Position numbers and translations under genes: made by a program | Shown here: positions 26,240-35,381 of the stretch, piece by piece | Layout of the letters: every line of letters starts with the position of its first letter | Position numbering within the stretch: position 1 is the stretch's first letter | Assembly: GCA_964649515.1 (NCBI GenBank) | Contig: CAZYPV010000018.1 | Coordinates: forward strand, 1 to 46,659 | Source: CALKGK01 sp964649515 | Lineage (GTDB): Bacteria > Bacteroidota > Bacteroidia > Flavobacteriales_D > Sanyastnellaceae | Reading direction: 5' to 3' | Length of the DNA stretch: 46,659 nt | The notes under the pieces: model-generated | What the model was told of the DNA's origin: nothing | The model's input: the letters and a program-made list of their open reading frames with translations, nothing else | The model's database searches: none

Positions 26240-27520
26240 ATGGCGAAGCATTTAAGTACATTCGAAAATAAGGTAAAAGAAAGCGTTAACCAGCTCTCAG
26301 CCGAATATGATGCACAAGCATGGAGTCGTCTCGAAAAACAACTCCCAAAAAGTGCAAGTAGTCACCTAGCTAACCTTGTTGCAGCAGCAGCTTTCGTAGC
26401 AGTGATGCTCGGTGGGGCGGCTGTATGGTACTACACCAGTGATGCTTCGGCCAGTGCAGGAGCGCTCTCCGGTAATTCACGCAAAGAGTTAGATGACAAT
26501 TATTTCCAAGTAGTTGAAGCAAAGAAAGAGTTGGTGGCTTTGCATGTTGATCAATCGACAAATGCGGCCAACGAAGAAGCTGTTATCAATGCGAATGAAG
26601 ATTCAGCCTTGCTCGCCCAAACTCTAGACAACAACTCCAAAGAAGTTCAAACATCAGAACCCGATGCACGTGCAGATGATCAAACGAACGACCTCGAAGA
26701 AAACCTCGACGCTATAGAAGAAAAGTTGCTTTCCAGAAAAGAAGATGGTTTGGCTTTCAAACCGAGTGTGCGCTCTGCATGTGAAGGTTCGGCAGTTGAA
26801 TTTAATTTATTCACTGAAGGCAATGATGGAAACTACCTTTGGAACTTCGGTGATGGTAATTTCTCCAATGAAGTAAATCCTGTGCATACTTACATGAAAC
26901 AGGGGGTTTATGACATCACCCTTTCTGTAACAGGAAAAGAAGATGGACAAATTCGTACAAAAACCATTGAAAATCTCATTGTCATCAACCCAACACCAGA
27001 GGCGTCTTTCGATTGGGAATTCTTAGAAAACCCGAACGAAAAGCCAACCATTAAGGTCTTCAACCAAAGCGAATTTGCCGATCAGTGCGAATGGTTGGTA
27101 GATGATTCCATCGCGAGCGAAGAAATTAACCCGAGCATTGCTTTCAAAAACAAAGGAGAACATACGGTGCGATTAACCGTTTCGAATAAGTTCGGTTGTT
27201 CCGACACAAAGTACAGCTATGTGAATGTGGACAAAGATTACAAACTTTTGGCCCGTGAGCAGATCTCTCCAAATGGCGATGGCAAGTACGATAGCTTTAT
27301 GCCCGAAGCCCTAAAAGATGGAAGTCGTTCCTTCAAGTTGTCAGTGTACAACGGGCAAGAAGTAATCTACGAAACAAGAGATGCCGCTCAACCGTGGGAT
27401 GGAACAATCCCTGGAAATATTACCGCAAAAGTGGGCGACAAATTCCCGTGGATTGTGATCCTCTACAACAAAAAAGGAGAAGAAGAATATTACAGTGGAA
27501 CCATTACGATAATACCTTAA
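26240..27520 (+). CDS. Membrane-anchored PKD protein with CHU_C-like C-terminus in anti-sigma position
   Basis: The ATG at 26240 gives 426 residues; longer frames upstream overlap the sigma gene and were rejected. Layout: a cytoplasmic N-terminus of about 40 residues (FENKVKESVNQLSAEYDAQ and WSRLEKQLP, a pattern common before membrane spans of Bacteroidota anti-sigma-like proteins), one transmembrane segment (about 43-65), an acidic linker to about 170, and a PKD domain (about 174-235, YLWNFGDG). A second PKD-like domain follows (about 254-330). A C-terminal region (about 335-426) resembles the type B sorting/gliding domain: ISPNGDGKYDSF, FKLSVYNGQEVIYET, PWDG and a final YSGTITIIP. There is no cleavable signal peptide, so it is probably held in the inner membrane. 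Suggested role: anti-sigma factor or sensor with a periplasmic cargo-like part. Confidence 0.75.
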   Translation: MAKHLSTFENKVKESVNQLSAEYDAQAWSRLEKQLPKSASSHLANLVAAAAFVAVMLGGAAVWYYTSDASASAGALSGNSRKELDDNYFQVVEAKKELVALHVDQSTNAANEEAVINANEDSALLAQTLDNNSKEVQTSEPDARADDQTNDLEENLDAIEEKLLSRKEDGLAFKPSVRSACEGSAVEFNLFTEGNDGNYLWNFGDGNFSNEVNPVHTYMKQGVYDITLSVTGKEDGQIRTKTIENLIVINPTPEASFDWEFLENPNEKPTIKVFNQSEFADQCEWLVDDSIASEEINPSIAFKNKGEHTVRLTVSNKFGCSDTKYSYVNVDKDYKLLAREQISPNGDGKYDSFMPEALKDGSRSFKLSVYNGQEVIYETRDAAQPWDGTIPGNITAKVGDKFPWIVILYNKKGEEEYYSGTITIIP

Positions 27521-27545
27521 CCAAAACTTCCTAATAACCACTGTG

Positions 27546-27577
27546 AAAGGCCCGAGCGTTGTTCTTGGGCCTTTTTT
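27546..27577 (+). terminator. Rho-independent terminator of the second sigma module
   Basis: An 8-bp stem pairs AAAGGCCC (27546-27553) with GGGCCTTT (27567-27574), followed by further Ts. It separates the sigma module from the type B cargo genes, and its T-run runs almost directly into the next promoter box. Confidence 0.88.
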
Positions 27578-27578
27578 G

Positions 27579-27586
27579 TATTTTTG
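27579..27586 (+). promoter_or_regulatory. -7 promoter box TATTTTTG for the type B cargo cluster
   Basis: A full match to TAnnTTTG, beginning two bases after the terminator T-run and 40 bases before the ATG at 27626. T-rich context raises the chance of a coincidental match. Confidence 0.45.
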
Positions 27587-27625
27587 TGCAACTGAAAGTC
27601 ACATCCTTGTGGCAAAGCTTAGACT

Positions 27626-30600
27626 ATGAATGAGGTGAAGTGGTTTCGAAACGTCCCACCATTAGCGATTACTCTGCTGTGCGCTTTGCTCGGTTTTTTG
27701 GCGAACGCTACAACCATCACCAGTCCTACACTTGATTGTGCATCATGCTCAGGAGAAGCTTTATTTACAAGTGATTTGATAGGAGATGTACTCTATGAGT
27801 GGTACGATAGCAACGGCGTCTTGATCTCCGCAGAAAACAACGCCTCGGGAAGCAGTTCCATCAACAATCTCTGTGTAGGAACCTATCAAGTTCAAGCCAC
27901 CAACGGCATCGATACGGCGTTTGAGTGGTTCACGATAACTACCACCAATGCGTCTCTCCCAGAAGTAATTCAACACAACAATTGCAATAGCGGACCGGCG
28001 ATCAATCTTAGCGGACTCTTTGGCGGAACTTTGCCACCGGGCGGACAATGGTTGAATCCGCTGGGAATGAACATTCCATCGGGCACTGTTGCCCCGCTTA
28101 CCGCCCAAAGTGGGTTGTACATATATGAATTCAATGCAGACGGATGCCTTCAGTATACAGGCGTTGATTTGAACGTGGTGGAGAATGCAAATCCCGGTTT
28201 GTCGGAGACCTATTTAATTTGCGAAACCTATGAACCCTTTGAGCTGAATGAGCAATTGGACGGGGCTGATTTTGGAGGTGAATGGTTCGATCCAAATCAA
28301 AATCCTTTTCCCGGTTTGTACACGCCCACAGTTGATGAGCCCGGAACCTATGTTTACCGCATCGATACTGTTGAATTTTGCCCAGCGGTGTTCAGTACAC
28401 TAACCATCCTCGAAAACACCTTGGCCGATATCGGTACGGACAACTCCCTTTTTGTCTGCCCTGGCGCGGTTCAAGTTGCCCTTTTTGATTATCTCGGGGG
28501 AACTCCTGATGCGGGCGGACAATGGTACAACACCAACAATCAGACCTTTGACGGGATGTTTGATCCTTCCACCATGCCCGAAGGGGAATACCGTTACCGC
28601 ATCCTCGGAGCAGTGCCTTGCCCCAATCAAGAATCTTCGGTTTTTGTGGAGTTTACTGATGGAATAAGTGCTGGAGAAGGGGTGGATTACAGCGCGTGCA
28701 TCAACACACCTGCCACATTAGACCTTGAAACCCTTTTAGAAGGAAACCCAACCTTAGGCGGACAATGGATGGCTCCTGATGGAACTCCCATTTCCAATTT
28801 GCTGGATGCTGCTCCTGAATGGAATGGGACTTATACTTACGTTGTTTCTGCCGTGGGATGCAATGATGAAAGCACTACTTCCGATGTGTTTTTTGAACTT
28901 CCCTTAAACGCTGGTCCAGATCAAAACTTGAACTTCTGTCGGAGTCAAAACACGCTCACTGAGGCGGAGGTGTTCGATGCAACACAAATGGACCTTGGAG
29001 GGGATTGGACCATCAATGGCGGAGCAATCAATTTTCCGCTGAGCTTTGATGATTTTAATGCTCCTTTTGAATTGAATTATCAATTGACTCCAAGTGTTTG
29101 TCCGCAAGACGAGTCAAACATTACCATCAATTTGGACGACGAACTCCCTGATTTCGAGGATGTGAATGTTCAACTGTGCTCTAGTGATGAAAATGTATTG
29201 CTGACCGATCTCGCTCCGTCCGGATACACCGATCTTTTCTTCTCCAGCCCAAACCCCATTTTTGATGATGGTGTGTTTGAACCTAGCTCTCTGGAAAATG
29301 GGGTGTTGACCATCGAAGTGGCTTCCAATTCGTCCTGCCCCAACACCGATTTTCAAGTGAACTTTTCAGTGGATGAAGAATTGCTCGCGAATCAAACAGT
29401 CAGCAGTTTGAATTGTGCCAATGGAGAGTTCATTTCCTTCAATGCGTTTTTTCCAGCCCAGGAAGATTGGACCTTGAGCACATGGACCCTCAACGGAGAT
29501 CCTGTTGGGGATGGTGTGACTGCCGAAGGTGCTTCGAGCGGACAATACATTTATTCTTTCGATCACGGAAACGCTTGCGGAGTGCGATCCCTAGAGCTTG
29601 ATTTGAGCATCGAACTTTCCCCCTTTGCTGGTCCAGATCAAAGTTACCAGTATTGCATCAATGACGATCCAGTATCCTTATTGAACGAACTTACTTTTGT
29701 GGCTCCCTCAGTCATTTGGAACGAAGATTTTACCGCAGAAATTGACACCTTTGACCCAAGTCTGGGGAGCCAAAACATCGCTTTGGTGGTGAATGAAGTA
29801 GGGCCTTGTGTCAGTGATACGGCGTGGGTGAGTCTGGAAGTGGACCCTGGTGTTTCGTTGGATGCAGGGGAAGATTACATCCTTTGTGATGGTGAGTTTG
29901 CATCATTTCAGGCTTCAGAACACGAAGGGTATAGCTACTTGTGGACTCCCAACGATCATCTGGATGCAAACAACAGCTCATCTCCCAATTTTAGCATCAA
30001 TTCCGGTTCCGAATTTGAGCAAAACTTGGTCTATCACCTCCATATCTCCAATGGAATTTGCAGCTTTGAAGATGAACTCGAAGTTGTTGTGAACCCTCTG
30101 CCCGAACTTACTTTCTCGGGTGATTTGGAAATCTGTGAAGGCGAAGAACTCAATTTGAGCTTATCTGGAGCACCCATCATCGAGTGGGGCATGAGCAATG
30201 GCGATCAAGGAGCTGGAACTTCAATCATTTCAAGTCCAATTACTGACGGGCAAATTGATCTGACTTTAGAGAGTTCGGAAGGCTGCATCAGTAATTTCGT
30301 GCTTCCTTTTCTCGTTCATGAAAATCCCAATGCCAATTTCGATGCTTCCCCTTTAACCGGTTGTATTCCTCATGAGGTGTTTGTTCAAAACCTTAGTGTA
30401 AACGAAGGTGATGTGAACTACTTTTGGCAAATTGGAGAAGAGCTTCAAAATACGGAGAATCCATCGCCATTTTTGTTGGAAGAACCTGGGTTTTTTGATG
30501 TTTCCCTACTTGCTGTGAATGAATGGGGGTGTCAGTCGAGCCAAAGCATTGAAAACTATATCCAAGCCTATGGTTTACCCAATGCTCAATTTGAATTGCT

Positions 30601-31123
30601 CAATGAATCCATTTCATCGGATAATCCCCTTTTGGCTGTTGTGAATGAAAGCACAGATGCCACAACTTGGAATTGGTCGCTGAATGGGAATACAAGTTTT
30701 TCAGATTCTTGGGAGCCCCAAGTTCAGCTTGAATACCCCGAAAGTAGTGAAGCACTGAACTTGTGCTTGTTTCTTGAAAATGAATTTGGATGCGAAGACA
30801 GCACGTGCCGAGATTTGCTCTTGTTCACCACCTTAAACGTCTTCGTTCCAAATGCCTTTAGCCCTGATTTTGATGGAGTCAATGACGGTTTCAAGCCCAT
30901 CGTAACGGGCTATGCACCGGACACGTATCGATTCCTTATCTTCAACCGATGGGGAGAACTGCTTTTTGAAAGCACCGACCCCAATGAGTATTGGTTTGGC
31001 TCGGCTGTTCAAGAGGGGAGTTACTTCGCTCCTGATGGGATCTATCAGTGGTACCTTGAGCTAGCAGATGATTTCACTGGAGAGATGAAAACTTTTCAAG
31101 GGCATGTAAGCATTCTCCGTTGA
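27626..31123 (+). CDS. Giant secreted T9SS type B cargo protein with GGxW repeats
   Basis: An 1165-residue protein. A signal peptide ends near residue 30 (FLANATT). Residues 130-420 hold four repeats of about 80-90 residues, each with a GGQW/GGEW motif followed by a hydrophobic GxYxYxx strand (for example PPGGQWLNP with GLYIYEF, and DAGGQWYNT with GEYRYRI). They look like Ig-type domains. A PKD-like domain is near 900-980. The last 95 residues are the gliding-motility/type B sorting domain (FVPNAFSPDFDGVNDGF, FLIFNRWGELLFES, a final FQGHVSILR). Expected location is the cell surface or outside. It has no catalytic motif and probably acts in adhesion or gliding. It opens the cluster of three giant type B cargo genes. 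Confidence 0.9.
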   Translation: MNEVKWFRNVPPLAITLLCALLGFLANATTITSPTLDCASCSGEALFTSDLIGDVLYEWYDSNGVLISAENNASGSSSINNLCVGTYQVQATNGIDTAFEWFTITTTNASLPEVIQHNNCNSGPAINLSGLFGGTLPPGGQWLNPLGMNIPSGTVAPLTAQSGLYIYEFNADGCLQYTGVDLNVVENANPGLSETYLICETYEPFELNEQLDGADFGGEWFDPNQNPFPGLYTPTVDEPGTYVYRIDTVEFCPAVFSTLTILENTLADIGTDNSLFVCPGAVQVALFDYLGGTPDAGGQWYNTNNQTFDGMFDPSTMPEGEYRYRILGAVPCPNQESSVFVEFTDGISAGEGVDYSACINTPATLDLETLLEGNPTLGGQWMAPDGTPISNLLDAAPEWNGTYTYVVSAVGCNDESTTSDVFFELPLNAGPDQNLNFCRSQNTLTEAEVFDATQMDLGGDWTINGGAINFPLSFDDFNAPFELNYQLTPSVCPQDESNITINLDDELPDFEDVNVQLCSSDENVLLTDLAPSGYTDLFFSSPNPIFDDGVFEPSSLENGVLTIEVASNSSCPNTDFQVNFSVDEELLANQTVSSLNCANGEFISFNAFFPAQEDWTLSTWTLNGDPVGDGVTAEGASSGQYIYSFDHGNACGVRSLELDLSIELSPFAGPDQSYQYCINDDPVSLLNELTFVAPSVIWNEDFTAEIDTFDPSLGSQNIALVVNEVGPCVSDTAWVSLEVDPGVSLDAGEDYILCDGEFASFQASEHEGYSYLWTPNDHLDANNSSSPNFSINSGSEFEQNLVYHLHISNGICSFEDELEVVVNPLPELTFSGDLEICEGEELNLSLSGAPIIEWGMSNGDQGAGTSIISSPITDGQIDLTLESSEGCISNFVLPFLVHENPNANFDASPLTGCIPHEVFVQNLSVNEGDVNYFWQIGEELQNTENPSPFLLEEPGFFDVSLLAVNEWGCQSSQSIENYIQAYGLPNAQFELLNESISSDNPLLAVVNESTDATTWNWSLNGNTSFSDSWEPQVQLEYPESSEALNLCLFLENEFGCEDSTCRDLLLFTTLNVFVPNAFSPDFDGVNDGFKPIVTGYAPDTYRFLIFNRWGELLFESTDPNEYWFGSAVQEGSYFAPDGIYQWYLELADDFTGEMKTFQGHVSILR

Positions 31124-31214
31124 GCTTATACATCCAATTTTGTTGATTACTGAAACAACTAAATGGCGGTTTTTTGGGTCTTATTGCTGAACTTTGATCT
31201 TTAAAGTATTTGTG

Positions 31215-34200
31215 ATGTTGAAACACCTTTATTTGCTCACTTTTTTGAGCTTCCTTTTTCTTTCTTCTATTCAAGCGCAAGTAGATGTTACCATGGAGAG
31301 CGGTACGTTCTTCTCTTGTGACGGTTTGTTCGTGGATAGTGGAGGACAAGGTGGTCCGGGCTACGGGAACAATGAATACTACGTCACGACCATTTGTCCG
31401 GAAACAGAAGGCGATGTAGTAACGGTGGATTTCATCACGTTCTCGCTCGATCAAACAGGCAATCAAAATACCTGGGACTACATGGCCATTTTCGATGGAG
31501 ACGATACTTCAGCGCCAACTTTGGGTTCCTACACCGGTAATGATTTGGCCGGATTGTTTGTTTCAGCCACTTCACAGAACACCAGCGGTTGCCTGACCTT
31601 CGTTTTTGACTCAAACGCAAATGGAACCGGAAATTTTGGAGGAACCATCACTTGTTCAACCCCTTGTGACCGACCCATTTCAGTGGCCACCGACGATGGT
31701 CCAGAAACAAGGAGAATCTGTGTTGGAGATGAAATTAATTTCGATGGTACGGGATCTTTTGCCGCCGATGGTTTCAATATCGTGGAATACAATTGGGATT
31801 TTGCCGATGGTACGAACGATACTTCCGGACCCATCACGTCTCATTCTTGGGATGAACCGGGAGAATACATCGTAGAATTGTATTTGACGGATGACAATGG
31901 ATGCTCCAGCACCAACCTTGTGAGTCTCCAGTTCTTGGTGGCCACATACCCAACTTGGTCTCCGTTCCCGGGAGATACGGACTTGTGTTTGGGAGAAGAG
32001 GTGTGTTTCGATGCTTTTCCAGATGAGTATGAAGAATTGTGGACAGGAGCAGAGGAGTCGTATGACAATCCATCAACCTTGGAATTGCCCGATGATGTAG
32101 GTGCTTGTAGCGTGTCAGAGGTGAATGTTTCGGGTTTTTCTCCGGGACAAACCATCACGAATCCAAACGATTTACAAGGAGTTGATATCACACTGAATCA
32201 CAGCTTTTTGTTTGATTTGGTGATCTCCGTGACTTGTCCGAATGGGCAAACCGTGATCATGCACCAACAAATGGAACAACCTGAGGGTGCAGACGTTGGC
32301 GCCAACGGTACCGATTTAGGGGTTCCCGATGGAGATTATTTTACCTACACTTGGTCTCCCGATGCCACTCAAGGAACGTGGTCTCAGGTTGCTACCGATC
32401 TTGGCGATCAATTACCAGAAGGCGAATACAATGCCCTCCAAGATATGGCCGGATTCGTGGGGTGTGAGATGAACGGGACTTGGCAAATTGAGATTTGCGA
32501 CTTGTGGGGTGGAGATGATGGTGAATTGGGAGGTTGGGGACTCAGCTTCGATCCAAGCCTCCTGCCCGATGTGACGGAATTTACACCTGAAATCGGCTTG
32601 CAAAATGATTCTTCATTCTGGATTCTGCCGCCGAACCCACCTTTGGTGACGAGCTTTTCCGACGACCAAAATGAGGTGTGCGTCTTTCCTCAAACCATCG
32701 GCTCTTGGGATTTCACTTACAGCGTGGTCAACAACCACGGGTGTCAATACGATTCAACCCTAACACTCACCGTGGAAGAAGCACTTCAAGCAGAAGCGGG
32801 TCCGGATGTGATTTTCTGCGGAGACAACACGGTTTTGGAAGGTGGGTTTGTTGACCTCCCTGCCGGACAATGTGCTGCGGATGCTGGAACCTACAATTTT
32901 TGCTACGAAAACAGCACCATTGCCGAATTTACCTACTGTCCGGACAACCCCGGAGACGGAATTAGTTTTATCGATATCACCTTTCAGCAAGGTTCAGTGG
33001 AGAATTTCTTCGATGAATTTTATGTTTACGACGGTGACGATTCAAGTGCTCCGCTTTTGGCCGGGCCCATTTATGGAGATCTTTCCGGACTCCAATTCAT
33101 AGCCACCAATCCCAACGGTTGTTTGACCATCGCCGTTGAACCCGACGGTTCAGTGGATTGTGCCAATGGATCTCAAACAGAATGGATTTATGAAGTAGGT
33201 TGTGGAGCAAGCTCTCCAGACTATGTTTATGAGTGGACTCCAACAGCATTTTTGTCCAACCCAAACAGTCCAACCCCAATCGTAGATGGCATCACTGAGC
33301 CAACGGTCTTCACGCTAACAACCTATCCTACTGGCAGACCAGAGTGCTCTTCAAGCGATCAAACCACCGTGGTTCCTTCGTTTGTTTACAGTTACGATTT
33401 TGAAACGTCTTCTTGTCCTGGACTACCGGGGAACATTTCGGTGGATGTGGATGAAACCTCTGGGGATGGACCGTGGACGATTGAACTCTACGAAAACAAC
33501 AACCTATTGCAAACCGTTGAGAACAATGCAGGTGAAGAAGTGGTGTTTGAGGAGCTCTACCAAAGTGATTACGATCTGGTCATCACCGAATTAAACTGTT
33601 CATTCACCGAAGAAATCGATCTCAACGCACCGCCTTTGGCAGAATTGATTTTATCCAACGATACCACAGTTTGCCAAAACGGAACAGCCACCTTGAGCGC
33701 TGAGATGTCCATTCCACTCAACAACCTACAATTCTTTTGGAGCACAAATGAAGTAGGGGAAAGCATCACCATCAGTCCGCAGCAAAGCACCACAGTTTCG
33801 GTTTATGCCACTTACAACGGCACTTGCGAGTCGGAACCCGGAATGATTACCGTTGATTTGTTTGATCCTTTGAGTGTAGGTGTATCCGAAGATGTATTGA
33901 TTTGTGCGAACGAAACAGCGCTCATTGAAGCCAATAACGCTTCTGGAGGGATCCCTCCATACAATTACAATTGGACCAATTCGCAAGGGGAAACCTTAAA
34001 TCAGGCCAGTCAGACCATCTTGCCAACGGAGAGCACCGATTGGTGTGTGAGCATGACAGATCAATGTGAATCTACGGAAGCACAGCAATGCATTGAAGTG
34101 GTTTTGGATGACGAAATACCCACCACTTTTGTTGCTGATACTTTGGGAGGATGCCTACCTGTATTGATCCAATTTACTAGCGAAGCCGATACCGACGATG

Positions 34201-34910
34201 CGGTGGCCAGTATGGTTTGGGACTTCGGAAATGGTGCAATTTCGAACCAAAATTACATCACGAGTCACAACTACGGAACTCAGGGGATTTATAGTGTAGG
34301 GCTCACCATCACTTCCGAGTTGGGCTGTGTTTACGATACGCTGATGACCGACATGATCAGCATCTTCAAATGGCCAGTTGCCGACTTTGCAACCGATCCC
34401 GTAATTGCTGTTCTACCCAACACCACTTTTCAATTTGAGAACTACAGCATAGGTGCAAGTCAATACTCTTGGTTGTTCAATGAAGTTGAATCAAGCGACG
34501 AATTTGCGCCTTCGTACACCTTCGACCCAAATGTTGCGGCCATTTATGACGTTAGTTTGACTGTGGAGAACGATTGGGGGTGTGTCAATACCATCAACAG
34601 GCAAGTTGAGGTGATTGAAGATTTTATCCTCTATGTACCCACCGCGTTTACGCCAGATTTGGACGGGGTGAATGATGTGTTTGGAGTTACTGGAATCGAT
34701 GTTGACGAAAGCGATTATTCTCTAAGCATCTTTGATCGATGGGGGAACATCGTGTTTCAAACAAATCAATTGGATGCTGTTTGGAATGGAAGCGTTAACG
34801 GAGGCGAACACTTTGCCCCTGATGGGATATATATCTACCAAATCTTAACACGATCAATGACCACAAAAGACCCGAAAGAATTTGTTGGGCATATTAATTT
34901 GATCCGTTAA
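31215..34910 (+). CDS. Giant T9SS type B cargo protein, CUB-PKD-P-domain architecture (paralogue A)
   Basis: The ATG at 31215 gives 1231 residues with a good signal peptide (LKHLYLLTFLSFLFLSS, ending SIQAQ); a TTG 21 bases upstream is a poorer start. Domains: an N-terminal CUB-like domain (about 20-140, DSGGQGGPGYGNNEYY and GCLTFVFDSN), PKD (about 152-240, WDFADG) and a proprotein-convertase P-domain-like region (about 300-450, FDLVISVTCPNGQ, MNGTWQIEICDLWGG and LGGWGLSF). Then come a second CUB-like domain (about 555-663), Ig-like regions, PKD domains near 973-1135 and a type B sorting tail (YVPTAFTPDLDGVNDVF and FDRWGNIVF). There is no protease catalytic motif although a P-domain is present. 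Closely similar in order and wording to the protein at 35371. Confidence 0.9.
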   Translation: MLKHLYLLTFLSFLFLSSIQAQVDVTMESGTFFSCDGLFVDSGGQGGPGYGNNEYYVTTICPETEGDVVTVDFITFSLDQTGNQNTWDYMAIFDGDDTSAPTLGSYTGNDLAGLFVSATSQNTSGCLTFVFDSNANGTGNFGGTITCSTPCDRPISVATDDGPETRRICVGDEINFDGTGSFAADGFNIVEYNWDFADGTNDTSGPITSHSWDEPGEYIVELYLTDDNGCSSTNLVSLQFLVATYPTWSPFPGDTDLCLGEEVCFDAFPDEYEELWTGAEESYDNPSTLELPDDVGACSVSEVNVSGFSPGQTITNPNDLQGVDITLNHSFLFDLVISVTCPNGQTVIMHQQMEQPEGADVGANGTDLGVPDGDYFTYTWSPDATQGTWSQVATDLGDQLPEGEYNALQDMAGFVGCEMNGTWQIEICDLWGGDDGELGGWGLSFDPSLLPDVTEFTPEIGLQNDSSFWILPPNPPLVTSFSDDQNEVCVFPQTIGSWDFTYSVVNNHGCQYDSTLTLTVEEALQAEAGPDVIFCGDNTVLEGGFVDLPAGQCAADAGTYNFCYENSTIAEFTYCPDNPGDGISFIDITFQQGSVENFFDEFYVYDGDDSSAPLLAGPIYGDLSGLQFIATNPNGCLTIAVEPDGSVDCANGSQTEWIYEVGCGASSPDYVYEWTPTAFLSNPNSPTPIVDGITEPTVFTLTTYPTGRPECSSSDQTTVVPSFVYSYDFETSSCPGLPGNISVDVDETSGDGPWTIELYENNNLLQTVENNAGEEVVFEELYQSDYDLVITELNCSFTEEIDLNAPPLAELILSNDTTVCQNGTATLSAEMSIPLNNLQFFWSTNEVGESITISPQQSTTVSVYATYNGTCESEPGMITVDLFDPLSVGVSEDVLICANETALIEANNASGGIPPYNYNWTNSQGETLNQASQTILPTESTDWCVSMTDQCESTEAQQCIEVVLDDEIPTTFVADTLGGCLPVLIQFTSEADTDDAVASMVWDFGNGAISNQNYITSHNYGTQGIYSVGLTITSELGCVYDTLMTDMISIFKWPVADFATDPVIAVLPNTTFQFENYSIGASQYSWLFNEVESSDEFAPSYTFDPNVAAIYDVSLTVENDWGCVNTINRQVEVIEDFILYVPTAFTPDLDGVNDVFGVTGIDVDESDYSLSIFDRWGNIVFQTNQLDAVWNGSVNGGEHFAPDGIYIYQILTRSMTTKDPKEFVGHINLIR

Positions 34911-34970
34911 GCAACACTTTTAACTTGAAAATCGTCTATTAGAATGAACCTTATTTATAGAACCAACACG

Positions 34971-35381
34971 ATGAAGAAATCATTTTTGGCCGTCTTATTT
35001 GTAGTCATCTCAGGAAGTATCTTTGCACAAGACAATCCTACGGACGATTGGTTGAAAACCCTTTTGGGCGAAAACGTTTTGAGCGAGCTCCCCAATGAGA
35101 AGGTGGCGTATTACGAAGCGGCAGACCAAATGGCTTATCGCATCGAAGACGTCGCGCCAAAAGATATTTCTGATTTGCCCAATGCCTTCGAAGTAGCGGC
35201 GAAATTTGAAGGAGTTTTGAGTGTGGAAGAAGCCATTGAAAATAACCGCTTCCATTACATGCTCTATGATTTTCCCGTAAAGAACGATGAGTTTATTTAC
35301 TATCGTTTAGGAGATTCAAACTTAATGTTGGTGATCTATTCAGCCCAATACACCATTGAAAAAATCAACAATGCACAATAA
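34971..35381 (+). CDS. Small secreted protein of unknown function between two giant cargo genes
   Basis: The ATG at 34971 gives 136 residues; the frame extends to an ATG at 34944, but the signal peptide (MKKSFLAVLFVVISGSIFAQ) begins at 34971. The mature part of about 116 residues is acidic, with one run resembling a helix (YYEAADQMAYRIEDV) and a C-terminus of alternating hydrophobic residues (NLMLVIYSAQYTIEKI). I recognise no family. It lacks a T9SS tail. Its stop codon lies inside the first codons of the next gene (ATG at 35371), so the two are translationally coupled. It may assist export, folding or anchoring of the adjacent paralogous proteins; this is inference from position only. Confidence 0.75.
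   Translation: MKKSFLAVLFVVISGSIFAQDNPTDDWLKTLLGENVLSELPNEKVAYYEAADQMAYRIEDVAPKDISDLPNAFEVAAKFEGVLSVEEAIENNRFHYMLYDFPVKNDEFIYYRLGDSNLMLVIYSAQYTIEKINNAQ

Noticed and set aside
31124..31214. Terminator between the first two giant cargo genes
   Set aside because: Only a short GTTG/CAAC pairing is present without a T-run directly after it; read-through is likely.
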